A DNA stretch of 64,000 nt, taken from NCBI GenBank assembly GCA_947631575.1, contig CANRLW010000001.1:108015-172014 (forward strand), in the 5' to 3' direction. The translations under genes were made by a program, and so were the position numbers. A model generated the notes under the pieces. The model did not search any database, was not told the DNA's origin, and saw only the letters and a program-made list of their open reading frames with translations. Origin of the DNA: an uncultured Clostridia bacterium (GTDB taxonomy: Bacteria > Bacillota > Clostridia > Oscillospirales > Ruminococcaceae). Positions within the stretch are counted from its first letter, which is position 1; each line of letters opens with the position of its first letter. This document shows positions 41,830 to 50,283 of the stretch, in pieces.

Positions 41830-42696
41830 ATGGATTACATAACGGTTATAATTCAGGCAATAGTACAGGGACTGACGGAATTCCTGCCGGTTTCAAGCTC
41901 GGGACATCTGTCCGTTATACAACACCTTACGGGAGTAGACGGCGAGGCGGCTCTTATTCTTTCGATCTCGCTACACCTCGGAACGCTCCTAGCGGTATTT
42001 GTTGCATTCAGAAAGACGATCTGGGGAATGATAAAAGAATTTTTCCTGACGATAGGTGATATTTTCACGGGAAAGTTCTCATGGAAAAAAATGAACTCCG
42101 ACCGCAGAATGATGATAATGGTGATAATAGCAACGCTACTTCTTGTTCCATGTTATCTTGTAAAGGATTTCTTCACCTCGCGCCAGGGCGACGGGGATAT
42201 AATCTTTGAGGGAGCAGCGTTTTTGTTTACGGCGCTTATACTGTTCTTATCCGATAGGTGTTCGGGAGAGAAGATAGGAAAGGACATGAAGATAACCGAT
42301 GCGCTCGTTGTGGGAGCGTATCAGTGCATAGCGCTCTTTCCGGGAGTTTCAAGATCGGGGTCTACAACGGCGGCGGGTCTGTTCTGCGGACTGTCAAAGG
42401 AAACTGCCGTAACATTCGCGTTTATACTCGGTATACCCGCTATACTCGGCGGAAGTGTTTTGGAGCTTGGCGATGTGATCCATAGCGATATAGAAGTTGA
42501 TTGGCTTATGCTCGGAGTCGGATTTGTCATTGCGGCAGTCGTTGGATTTTTGGCTATAAAGCTCGTAAGTTGGCTATTAAAGAAGAACAGGTTCAAGATA
42601 TTCGGAGTTTATACGGCTGTACTTGGTATGGCGTGCATAGCCGCAGGTGTTTATGAACTCGTTACGGGTACATACATAAGAGATATGATAATGTAA
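41830..42696 (+). CDS. uppP: Undecaprenyl-diphosphatase UppP (BacA)
   Basis: Integral membrane phosphatase recycling undecaprenyl pyrophosphate to the lipid carrier phosphate for peptidoglycan synthesis; it can raise bacitracin tolerance. 288 residues, about eight helices. Signature motifs: QGLTEFLPVSSSGHL near the N terminus, and FPGVSRSGSTTAAGLFCGL in the second half. CGGAGG is 6 bases before the ATG. It is followed after 46 bases by ftsK. Confidence 0.97.
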   Translation: MDYITVIIQAIVQGLTEFLPVSSSGHLSVIQHLTGVDGEAALILSISLHLGTLLAVFVAFRKTIWGMIKEFFLTIGDIFTGKFSWKKMNSDRRMMIMVIIATLLLVPCYLVKDFFTSRQGDGDIIFEGAAFLFTALILFLSDRCSGEKIGKDMKITDALVVGAYQCIALFPGVSRSGSTTAAGLFCGLSKETAVTFAFILGIPAILGGSVLELGDVIHSDIEVDWLMLGVGFVIAAVVGFLAIKLVSWLLKKNRFKIFGVYTAVLGMACIAAGVYELVTGTYIRDMIM

Positions 42697-42742
42697 GATC
42701 AATTTGGCTACAAGGGGAATTATAGGGGAAAGGAATTTAAAA

Positions 42743-45586
42743 ATGGCAGAAAGAAAAAATGTGAAAACAGGCAAAACAAAGGCATCTTCTTCGTCGGCAC
42801 GCTCCAAAAAAGCGCTCGAAGAAAAACGCCGCCGTGAAGAGGCTCTGCGAAAAAGCCGTACCCGCCGCAGGGTCGTTTCGGTCATACTCTTTGCCGTGGG
42901 ACTTTTTATGTTCCTTCTTGCAATAATTCCCGGAACCGAAGGTTGGCTCGCTATACATAATGTCTTTCTCGGAATTTTCGGCGTTCCGTTTGTGACCATA
43001 GGAATTTTTATGATAGCCTCGGCGCTTATGATATCTTCCGATATGCCTAAAACGCAGATAACTTCAAATATTGTTTTCTTTTCAATAATACAGCTTGTAG
43101 CAAGCGCAGCATTTGAGATATTCATTCGCGAAAAATTGGCAGGAGCAAATTTCGGAGAAATAATTTCAAATCTTTACATAAACGGCTCGGCTTTTGCTGG
43201 AGGCGGTGTTTTAGCGCTTGTTCTCGGAGTTCCGCTCTTGCTTTTGGGAAAAACCGGAGCGGTTATAGCTATAATTATCATAATGCTTGTGCTTGTGCTG
43301 CTTTTGATAAAGATCCCTTTGAGCGAAATGTTCTCGCGTTTGGGAAACAGCGCGCAGAATGTCGGACGTAAGACCGCCGATAAAATTAAGACTCATCGCG
43401 AGAAAAGCGCCGTGGCAAACGAGGAGTATAAGCGTATACAGTCGGAACGCCGCGCCGAAAAGGAAATTAAAAAGCAATTAGAGCTTGAAGAAAAACAGCG
43501 CAAGATAGAAGAGCTTAAAAATATAAAAGATTCTGTCGGAAAAGATGAAACTCCCACAAAAACAAAGCCTAAACAGACTTCGCCTGTAAAAATACCCCCT
43601 CAGCGCGACAATTCAAGGCTTGTAGATGCTCAGTCCGAGGACAGCAAAAATTATCGCAAAGTTCTGGACAAGTATCACGGAAAAGAGCCTACAGAGGATA
43701 CGCAGGAGAAAGTACAAAATAACGAAACTGCCGAGACCGAAGAGACGCGCGACTATCGCGAGCCGCTTAAAAAGTACATGGAAAAAAAACACCCTATTCT
43801 TCGCCAAAACGAGGGTGCAAATGCCGACAGCTTTGTAGACAACGATGCAGACCTTGTGCCGCTTGCTGACGCACTTGACAAGTTGAACGCCGAAAAGTCC
43901 ACGGCGAGGGTGTCTAAAATAGTAGACGCTCCCGCGTCCGAGCGTATGACTTCTGACGATAAGCCGAGAAAAATAACAAAAAGCGAAGAGGCGGAATTAG
44001 AGCTTGACCTTGAAGATGTAGCGCCGCAGTCGGAAAAGAAACCGAATTTCTCAAAACCTGCCTCAAAGTCTCCCGTACAGCCGCCCAAGAAAACCGAGCC
44101 CCGCCAGCCTACGCTTGCCGAGGTCTATACTGTGCCTCCCGTAACATTGCTTGACGAGGTGAAAAAAGCCGTAAAGCCCGCAGACGTTGAACAGGAGATA
44201 CGTTCAAACGCGGACAAGCTCGTAAATACGCTTAAAAGTTTCGGCGTTACCGCGACTTATATAGGAGCGGCGCGCGGTCCTTCCGTAACGCGCTATGAAC
44301 TTCAACCCGCGCCCGGCGTAAAGTTAAGCAAGATCGCAGGACTTGCCGACGACTTGGCGCTTAATCTTGCGGTCGCGGGCATAAGAATAGCTCCCGTACC
44401 CGATAAAGCTGCTGTCGGAATTGAAATTCCCAATAAGATAAGAGACACTGTTTTCTTCCGCGAACTTGTCGATACAGAGAGCTTTAAAAAGACTTTCAAC
44501 AGCAAGCTCGACACCGTCCTTGGAAAAGACATCAGCGGCGAGGCGGTGCGCTGTAATGTTTCAAAAATGCCTCATTTGCTTATTGCAGGAACAACAGGCT
44601 CGGGAAAATCCGTCTGCGTAAACTCTATTATAATGAGTATTCTCATGAAGTCCACGCCGTCTGATGTAAGGCTTATAATGGTAGACCCGAAACAAGTAGA
44701 ATTTATGATGTACAACGGTATCCCTCATATGCTTATTCCCGTTGTCACAGACCCTAAAAAAGCCGCAGGCGCGCTCGCATGGGCAGTTACCGAAATGGAC
44801 AACCGTTATACATTGTTCAGTGAGAACAATGTCCGCAATATCGACGGATACAATGAGCTTGTAGAAAAAGGTCTTATTGACGGCAATATAATGCCGAGAA
44901 TAGTTATATTCATCGACGAGTTAGCCGACCTTATGATGGCTTCCCCAAAAGACGTTGAGGACAGCATTGTCCGCCTTGCACAAAAAGCAAGAGCCGCAGG
45001 TATGCACCTTGTTATAGCAACACAGAAACCTACCGTTCAGGTCGTAACCGGTCTTATAAAGGGCAATATTCCGAGCCGCATTGCGCTTATGGTCGCGTCG
45101 CAGATAGACAGCCGCGTTATACTTGACGCATCGGGAGCGGAAAAACTCCTCGGAAACGGCGATATGCTCTATATGCCCGTGGGAGTGCCTAAGCCGATAC
45201 GCCTTCAGGGGTGTTATGTATCTGATGAAGAAGTTGAGCGCGTTGTTGAGTTTATAAAACAGACATTCACTGCCGAGTATGACGAGAACATAATTGCCGA
45301 GATCGAGCGCAGGGCGGAGGCAGCTGAAGAACAGGGCAATGACGAAGATTTTGAAGACGGCGAAACAGACGAAAAGCTCGAAGAGGCAATAGAATTTGTC
45401 GTGACTGCCGGACAAGCCAGCACATCTGCTCTCCAAAGACGCTTAAAGCTCGGATACGGTCGCGCGGCGCGTCTTATTGACACAATGGAAAAAATGGGCA
45501 TAGTAGGCTCGTTTGAAGGTTCGAAGCCGCGCCAGGTATTGATGACGAAACAGGAATGGAATGAGCGTAAGCTTAGAAACCAATGA
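42743..45586 (+). CDS. ftsK: DNA translocase FtsK/SpoIIIE
   Basis: 947-residue hexameric DNA pump that moves chromosomes through the division or sporulation septum. The N-terminal domain has four hydrophobic helices (about residues 45-205). A long charged linker with KPxxPxK-type runs (about 205-480) follows. The motor has Walker A AGTTGSGKSVCVNS (near 616) and Walker B IVIFIDELADLM. The C-terminal gamma winged helix (RRLKLGYGRAARLIDTMEKMGIVG) reads KOPS/SRS sequences. ATG 42743 follows GGGGAAAGGAA; an in-frame start 13 codons earlier is weaker. It probably serves as SpoIIIE in this spore former. Confidence 0.96.
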   Translation: MAERKNVKTGKTKASSSSARSKKALEEKRRREEALRKSRTRRRVVSVILFAVGLFMFLLAIIPGTEGWLAIHNVFLGIFGVPFVTIGIFMIASALMISSDMPKTQITSNIVFFSIIQLVASAAFEIFIREKLAGANFGEIISNLYINGSAFAGGGVLALVLGVPLLLLGKTGAVIAIIIIMLVLVLLLIKIPLSEMFSRLGNSAQNVGRKTADKIKTHREKSAVANEEYKRIQSERRAEKEIKKQLELEEKQRKIEELKNIKDSVGKDETPTKTKPKQTSPVKIPPQRDNSRLVDAQSEDSKNYRKVLDKYHGKEPTEDTQEKVQNNETAETEETRDYREPLKKYMEKKHPILRQNEGANADSFVDNDADLVPLADALDKLNAEKSTARVSKIVDAPASERMTSDDKPRKITKSEEAELELDLEDVAPQSEKKPNFSKPASKSPVQPPKKTEPRQPTLAEVYTVPPVTLLDEVKKAVKPADVEQEIRSNADKLVNTLKSFGVTATYIGAARGPSVTRYELQPAPGVKLSKIAGLADDLALNLAVAGIRIAPVPDKAAVGIEIPNKIRDTVFFRELVDTESFKKTFNSKLDTVLGKDISGEAVRCNVSKMPHLLIAGTTGSGKSVCVNSIIMSILMKSTPSDVRLIMVDPKQVEFMMYNGIPHMLIPVVTDPKKAAGALAWAVTEMDNRYTLFSENNVRNIDGYNELVEKGLIDGNIMPRIVIFIDELADLMMASPKDVEDSIVRLAQKARAAGMHLVIATQKPTVQVVTGLIKGNIPSRIALMVASQIDSRVILDASGAEKLLGNGDMLYMPVGVPKPIRLQGCYVSDEEVERVVEFIKQTFTAEYDENIIAEIERRAEAAEEQGNDEDFEDGETDEKLEEAIEFVVTAGQASTSALQRRLKLGYGRAARLIDTMEKMGIVGSFEGSKPRQVLMTKQEWNERKLRNQ

Positions 45587-45620
45587 TAAATATTCCTAAA
45601 AACGCTGAATAAGGAGCGCA

Positions 45621-47474
45621 ATGATGTACAGAAATCGGGATTATCTTGAAAAGCTCGAGAGCTTTCTGCTTGACGTGGAAAAACCCGCACGCTATATCGG
45701 CGGCGAACCGGGCAGCGTAATAAAAGATAAGGAAAACGTTGATGTAAGATTTGCGTTTGCGTTTCCCGATACATACGAAATAGGAATGTCGCACCTCGGA
45801 ATGAAAATTCTTTACGGGCTGAAAAATGCCGTACCGAATTATTGGTGTGAGCGGTGTTTTTTGCCGCTGCCGGATATGCGGGAAAAGATGCGTGAAAACG
45901 GTATAGAGCTGTATGGGCTTGAAAGCCTTGACCCGATAAGAGAGTTTGATTTCCTCGGCTTTACTATCCAGTATGAGATGTGCTATACAAACATTCTCGA
46001 AATGCTTGATCTCGCGGGATTACCCTTGCTTGCGAGCGAAAGAACTTCGCTTACGCCTATAGTCATGGGCGGAGGACCTTGCGTTTGCAATGCCGAGCCG
46101 CTCGCCGATTTCTTCGATTTGTTTGCAATAGGCGAGGGAGAAGAATTAAACCTCGAAATAATGCGTCTAATGGAAAAGTGTAAGAAAGAAAACCGCACAA
46201 AAGCAGAGTTTCTGAAAATGGCGTCCGAGATAGAAGGCGTTTACGTTCCAAGCCTTTATGATATTTCATATAACAGCGACGGAACGGTTTCTGCGATAAT
46301 TCCGAAAAACGGCGCTCCCGAAAAAGTCAGAAAGCGCATTATACGCGACTTGGACAAGTCATATTATCCCGAAAACTTTGTAGTTCCGTTTGTGGACATT
46401 GTACATAACCGAGCGGTTGAAGAAGTCATGCGCGGGTGTATTCGCGGGTGCAGATTTTGCCAGGCAGGATTTATTTACCGCCCATTGCGCGAGAAATCCC
46501 GTGAAACAGTTATCGATCAGACCATTACATTGTGCAAAAACACAGGATATGACGAGGTGTCATTATCGAGCCTTTCTACAAGTGATTATACGGATGTAGA
46601 AGGTTTGCTTTGCGATCTTAATAAATGGACGGTGGAAAACCGCGTAAATCTTTCGCTCCCGTCGCTTAGGATAGATCGTTTCAGCGAGGAGATATTAAAC
46701 GAAATATCAAGCGTAAAACGCAGCGGGCTTACGTTTGCTCCAGAGGCGGGAACACAGCGCCTTCGCGACGTCATCAATAAAAACATCAGGGAAGAAGACG
46801 TTCTGAACAGCGTAAAAATAGCTTTTGAGGGTGGTTATACCGCAATAAAGCTCTATTTTATGTTTGGACTTCCGACCGAAACGGACGAGGATATTATAGG
46901 CATTTATAACCTTGCAAAAGAGATCGTAGAGCAGTTTTATAAAAACCCGAACCGCCCGAAGGGAAAAGCGCCGAGCGTTTCAATATCGCTTTCAATGTTT
47001 ATCCCAAAACCTTTTACGCCGTTTGAGTTTGAACCGCAGATAAGCGGGGAGGAAATTAACAGGCGCGTAAAACTTTTATTTGACGCAAGAAAAGACCGAA
47101 AGATATCCATATCATATTCCGACAGCAACTTAGGGCTTTTAGAGGCTGTTTTTGCGAGAGGCGACAGGCGTGTTGGAAAAGTTATTTATACCGCATGGAA
47201 AAACGGCTGTGTAATGGACGGCTGGAACGACTGTTTCAGCTTTGAAAAATGGAAAGCGGCTTTTGAAGAATGTGGGCTTTCCATGGAGTTTTACGCAAAC
47301 CGCCGCCGCAGTTATGATGAAATATCTCCGTGGAGCATGATAGATATGCTCGTGTCGAAGGATTTCCTTATAAAAGAGAATGAGCGCGCGCATCAGTCCG
47401 AGCCTACACCGAATTGCAGGGAAAAATGTTCGGGCTGCGGGGTAAGGGATTGCCCTGTGCACAAAAAAGCTTAA
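45621..47474 (+). CDS. TIGR03960-family radical SAM protein with B12-binding-like domain
   Basis: 617 residues. The N-terminal part (FAFPDTYEIGMSHLGMKILYGLKN) is the cobalamin-binding-like domain of YgiQ relatives. The radical SAM motif is Cys273-x3-Cys277-x2-Cys280 (CIRGCRFCQAGF). A Cys-rich tail (CREKCSGCGVRDCPVH) may bind another cluster. In Clostridia it pairs with the DUF2344 gene, as here. The reaction is unknown; a link to RNA or ribosome modification has been guessed from neighbours. Two adjacent ATGs (45621 and 45624) follow AAGGAG; either may be used. Confidence 0.92.
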   Translation: MMYRNRDYLEKLESFLLDVEKPARYIGGEPGSVIKDKENVDVRFAFAFPDTYEIGMSHLGMKILYGLKNAVPNYWCERCFLPLPDMREKMRENGIELYGLESLDPIREFDFLGFTIQYEMCYTNILEMLDLAGLPLLASERTSLTPIVMGGGPCVCNAEPLADFFDLFAIGEGEELNLEIMRLMEKCKKENRTKAEFLKMASEIEGVYVPSLYDISYNSDGTVSAIIPKNGAPEKVRKRIIRDLDKSYYPENFVVPFVDIVHNRAVEEVMRGCIRGCRFCQAGFIYRPLREKSRETVIDQTITLCKNTGYDEVSLSSLSTSDYTDVEGLLCDLNKWTVENRVNLSLPSLRIDRFSEEILNEISSVKRSGLTFAPEAGTQRLRDVINKNIREEDVLNSVKIAFEGGYTAIKLYFMFGLPTETDEDIIGIYNLAKEIVEQFYKNPNRPKGKAPSVSISLSMFIPKPFTPFEFEPQISGEEINRRVKLLFDARKDRKISISYSDSNLGLLEAVFARGDRRVGKVIYTAWKNGCVMDGWNDCFSFEKWKAAFEECGLSMEFYANRRRSYDEISPWSMIDMLVSKDFLIKENERAHQSEPTPNCREKCSGCGVRDCPVHKKA

Positions 47475-47488
47475 AGGAGCTGAGAATA

Positions 47489-48118
47489 TTGCCGACAGTA
47501 AATACCCGTGTGTTTTTCAGCAAGGTCGGACGGGCAAAGTATATTTCACATCTCGATCTCTACGGCGTGTTTCAGCGTGCAGTTAGGATAGCAGAACTTC
47601 CCGCATGGTATACCGAAGGGCTTAGTCCGCGGTTATACCTACAGTTTATGCTGCCTCTTTCTCTGGGACAGGAGGGACTGAGAGAAACTGTAGATATGAG
47701 ACTTCTTAAAGATATTCCTTTTGAGGAAACAAAAGAAAGGCTTTCAAATGCGCTCCCTCTTGATATACGTGTTACAGACGTATCAGCACCCATTATGAAA
47801 AACACCGATATTGCTTTTGCCGAGTATGAGATAACAGGAAACTTTGACAGCAATAAACTTTGTGAATTTTGCGGCAGACCGTCAGTTGTTACCGAGAAGA
47901 AGACTAAAAAGGGCATTTCCGAAATAGATCTAAAGCCGTATATAACATTGCTTGGTTCTGATGACGGTATTTTTAGAATAAAGCTCCCCGCAGGAAATGA
48001 TTTTAATATAAACCCAACTTTGCTTTTGGGCGCATACGAAAAGGAATACGGAAAATTAAACGGCATAAAGATAACAAGAACACGTATCCTTGATTCAACA
48101 GGCGAGGTTTTTCGCTGA
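47489..48118 (+). CDS. DUF2344 (TIGR03936) radical SAM-associated protein
   Basis: 209 residues. The run RVFFSKVGRAKYISHLDLYGVFQRAVRIAELP and the following SPRLYLQFMLPLSLGQEG are the family hallmarks. It always accompanies, or is fused to, TIGR03960 proteins, and probably binds their substrate. TTG 47489 is chosen because AAGGAGC lies 9 bases upstream; the open frame upstream runs inside the preceding gene. It is separated from that gene by 14 bases. Confidence 0.9.
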   Translation: MPTVNTRVFFSKVGRAKYISHLDLYGVFQRAVRIAELPAWYTEGLSPRLYLQFMLPLSLGQEGLRETVDMRLLKDIPFEETKERLSNALPLDIRVTDVSAPIMKNTDIAFAEYEITGNFDSNKLCEFCGRPSVVTEKKTKKGISEIDLKPYITLLGSDDGIFRIKLPAGNDFNINPTLLLGAYEKEYGKLNGIKITRTRILDSTGEVFR

Positions 48119-48178
48119 TGAATTATGTTTTAATTGATAATTGTAACAAAATTGTAATAATTTTTTTGGTAAAACTGC

Positions 48179-48207
48179 TTGCATTTTTGAAACGAATATG
48201 ATAAAAT
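48179..48207 (+). promoter_or_regulatory. Promoter for the SGNH hydrolase gene
   Basis: TTGCAT (48179-48184), 17 bases, TAAAAT (48202-48207), 31 bases before the TTG. Confidence 0.7.
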
Positions 48208-48237
48208 AAATAAAGAATTTTTTGAGGAGTGTATGAT

Positions 48238-49176
48238 TTGAAAAAAAGCAGACGCAGTAAATATAAACGCACAAAAGTTCCTGCTTCGACGGTAGCGCTT
48301 TACATAGGCGCAGCGGTTCTTATCCTTGGTATATGCGCGGTTGTGTTCTTTATCAGCTTTAATGTTATGAACAATAACAGTACTTCTGACAGCAGCTCGG
48401 CCGGCGGCTCACAAATGAGCTCGCAGAGTAGCACGGGCGGTTTTATACTTCCCCCCGATGTGCAAAGCAGCAGCTCGGTTGTCCAAAGCTCTCAAAGCAG
48501 CAGTTCATCAGAAACCCAAAGCAGTTCTTCAGTAGAGCAGAGCAGTTCTTCTCAAACACAGAGCAGTACGCCCCAAAGCAGTTCATCTTCTCAGGGAAAT
48601 ACTGTACCGACAAGCTTTGATAAAGAATTTTTTAAGGACGATCTGTTTATAGGCGACAGTATCTTTACGGGACTTTATCTGTATAATCATTTAGACCAGA
48701 AAAACGTAGCCGCAAAAGTCGGCTATACTCCATACGGAGTTATAAACAGCGCGTTTGATGCCCGCGGAATGACTGCCGCAGATTATGCAGAACAGCTTTC
48801 TCCAAAGCGTATATTTATTCTGATAGGGAGCAACGGTCTTTCGTCATCAGGGATCGGAGCTTTGAAAAACAGTTATGGCGAAATGATAAAGGTCCTTAAA
48901 GAAAGAGTTCCCCAAGCAAAGATATGCTGCATTTCGCTGACGCCTGTCGCACGTGAAACGGATTATCCGAATATCCATAATTCGGACGTTCGGGAAATGA
49001 ACGATTTTATTAAACAGCAGTGTGCAGAACAAGGTTGTGATTTTTACAACTTTTATTCCAGTATTACCGACAGCGAAGGTTATTTCTTGAAAGAGTATGC
49101 CGAAGTTGACGGTCTGCATTTCAAATCAAACACATATAAGATGTTGTTGTCAGCACTCCAGAAAAAATATTCTTAA
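48238..49176 (+). CDS. Membrane-anchored SGNH/GDSL hydrolase with Ser/Gln linker
   Basis: About 312 residues. Basic N terminus, one transmembrane helix (TVALYIGAAVLILGICAVVFFI), a 75-residue linker made almost wholly of Ser, Gln and Thr (QSSSSSE-type repeats), then an SGNH hydrolase domain outside the cell. Catalytic blocks: FIGDSIFTG (Ser), ILIGSNGLSSSG, and the Asp/His block EVDGLHFKSNTYKML. Probably a deacetylase or esterase acting on wall or plant polysaccharide. TTG 48238 follows GAGGAGTGTATG, in which the upstream GTG (48229) is too close. The linker is like that of the cellulase lipoprotein. Confidence 0.85.
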   Translation: MKKSRRSKYKRTKVPASTVALYIGAAVLILGICAVVFFISFNVMNNNSTSDSSSAGGSQMSSQSSTGGFILPPDVQSSSSVVQSSQSSSSSETQSSSSVEQSSSSQTQSSTPQSSSSSQGNTVPTSFDKEFFKDDLFIGDSIFTGLYLYNHLDQKNVAAKVGYTPYGVINSAFDARGMTAADYAEQLSPKRIFILIGSNGLSSSGIGALKNSYGEMIKVLKERVPQAKICCISLTPVARETDYPNIHNSDVREMNDFIKQQCAEQGCDFYNFYSSITDSEGYFLKEYAEVDGLHFKSNTYKMLLSALQKKYS

Positions 49177-49208
49177 ATTAAATCGTAAATAAAGAAAGGA
49201 AAACTAAA

Positions 49209-49739
49209 ATGAAAAAAACAATTATAATGGCTTTTTGCGCGGCTCTGTGCCTTTCGCTCTGCGGCTGTGACAACAGCGGCTCTTCAAGCTCGGACACATC
49301 AAAGCCTTCAAGCAGCACTCCTGCCGATAACAGCACACCTTCCGACAGCGGGTCTTCTTCCGAAACAAAAACTGTTTCCGAAAAAGCTGAACAGGTGCTT
49401 TCCGAGGTCGAGTTTCCTGGCATGGTAGAAGTTACGGCTGATAAGCTGAATGTTTATTTCGGTATTGACGAAAATGATGTAGAGGAGTTTTCGGCATACA
49501 TCTGCGGGTCGGGCGCAGCTCCCGATGAGTTCGGTATCTTTGTTGCAAAGGACTCAGACGCTGCTAAAAGGATAAAAGACGCTCTTGATGCTCGTGTTGA
49601 ATCTCAGTATACAACGTTCGAGAGCTATACTCCCGACGCAATGTACAGATTTGACGACGATTTTGTAGAGCAGAACGGAAACACGGTCATTTACGCAATT
49701 TGTGACAATAACGAAAAGGCAAAGGAAATCCTGAAATAA
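49209..49739 (+). CDS. DUF4358 lipoprotein
   Basis: 176-residue lipoprotein: signal FCAALCLSLCGC with the lipidated Cys near residue 20, a Ser/Thr/Asp spacer, then a DUF4358 domain (EKAEQVLSEVEFPGMVEVTADKLNVYFGID to the C terminus). No function is known for the family, which is common in gut Firmicutes. AAAGGAAAAC precedes the ATG. It follows the SGNH hydrolase gene by 32 bases, and both products are surface proteins. Confidence 0.85.
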   Translation: MKKTIIMAFCAALCLSLCGCDNSGSSSSDTSKPSSSTPADNSTPSDSGSSSETKTVSEKAEQVLSEVEFPGMVEVTADKLNVYFGIDENDVEEFSAYICGSGAAPDEFGIFVAKDSDAAKRIKDALDARVESQYTTFESYTPDAMYRFDDDFVEQNGNTVIYAICDNNEKAKEILK

Positions 49740-49756
49740 CAGTCGGAGCTTAGATT

Positions 49757-50128
49757 ATGGTAATAGAATGTATCGTTATTATCGGCTTTTTTATAATTAT
49801 GGAAATCGTTTTCCTCAGAACTCATCACAAGCCGTGGGCATTGGCAATGCTGCCGCTCGGAATAGTGCCGCTTGCGTTCGTTATACTTGAGCTTGTCTTT
49901 AAAAGACTTCTTCACGCCGAGATAACGGTAATGGGCGCGGTGGTCGTTATTACCGTTGCAGTAGCGATAGAGGCGACACTTCTCGGATTTTGTTCGTCGC
50001 TTATCGAAAGTAAGCGTTCAAAGGCATCGTATATTTCAATATCGAACACGTTTAATCTTGCCCTTGCGATAATTCTCATTCTGAATATTCTTGACAGAGG
50101 CGGAGTACTTTCCGCTATACTAAGCTGA
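49757..50128 (+). CDS. Small four-helix membrane protein
   Basis: 123 residues that are mostly hydrophobic: VIECIVIIGFFIIMEIVFL, WALAMLPLGIVPLAFVILELVF, VMGAVVVITVAVAIEATLLGFC and TFNLALAIILILNIL. I do not recognise the family. It lies 17 bases after the DUF4358 gene, so it may share that transcript. A terminator follows. Confidence 0.7.
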   Translation: MVIECIVIIGFFIIMEIVFLRTHHKPWALAMLPLGIVPLAFVILELVFKRLLHAEITVMGAVVVITVAVAIEATLLGFCSSLIESKRSKASYISISNTFNLALAIILILNILDRGGVLSAILS

Positions 50129-50149
50129 AAAATTTTTAATAACAAAATA

Positions 50150-50187
50150 AAGGCGTTCATCAGTTAAAGATTGTACGCCTTATTTTT
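50150..50187 (+). terminator. Terminator before the parE operon
   Basis: AAGGCGT (50150-50156) pairs with ACGCCTT (50175-50181), followed by ATTTTTATAATT. Confidence 0.7.
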
Positions 50188-50207
50188 ATAATTATTTATC
50201 TCAACTC

Positions 50208-50236
50208 TTGACAAATCGTGAAATATGATGTATAAT
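50208..50236 (+). promoter_or_regulatory. Promoter for the parE operon
   Basis: TTGACA (50208-50213), 17 bases, TATAAT (50231-50236). Confidence 0.9.
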
Positions 50237-50283
50237 ATATATTGTGGTTTTATATTCGTACAAATACAATTCAAGAGGTTTAT

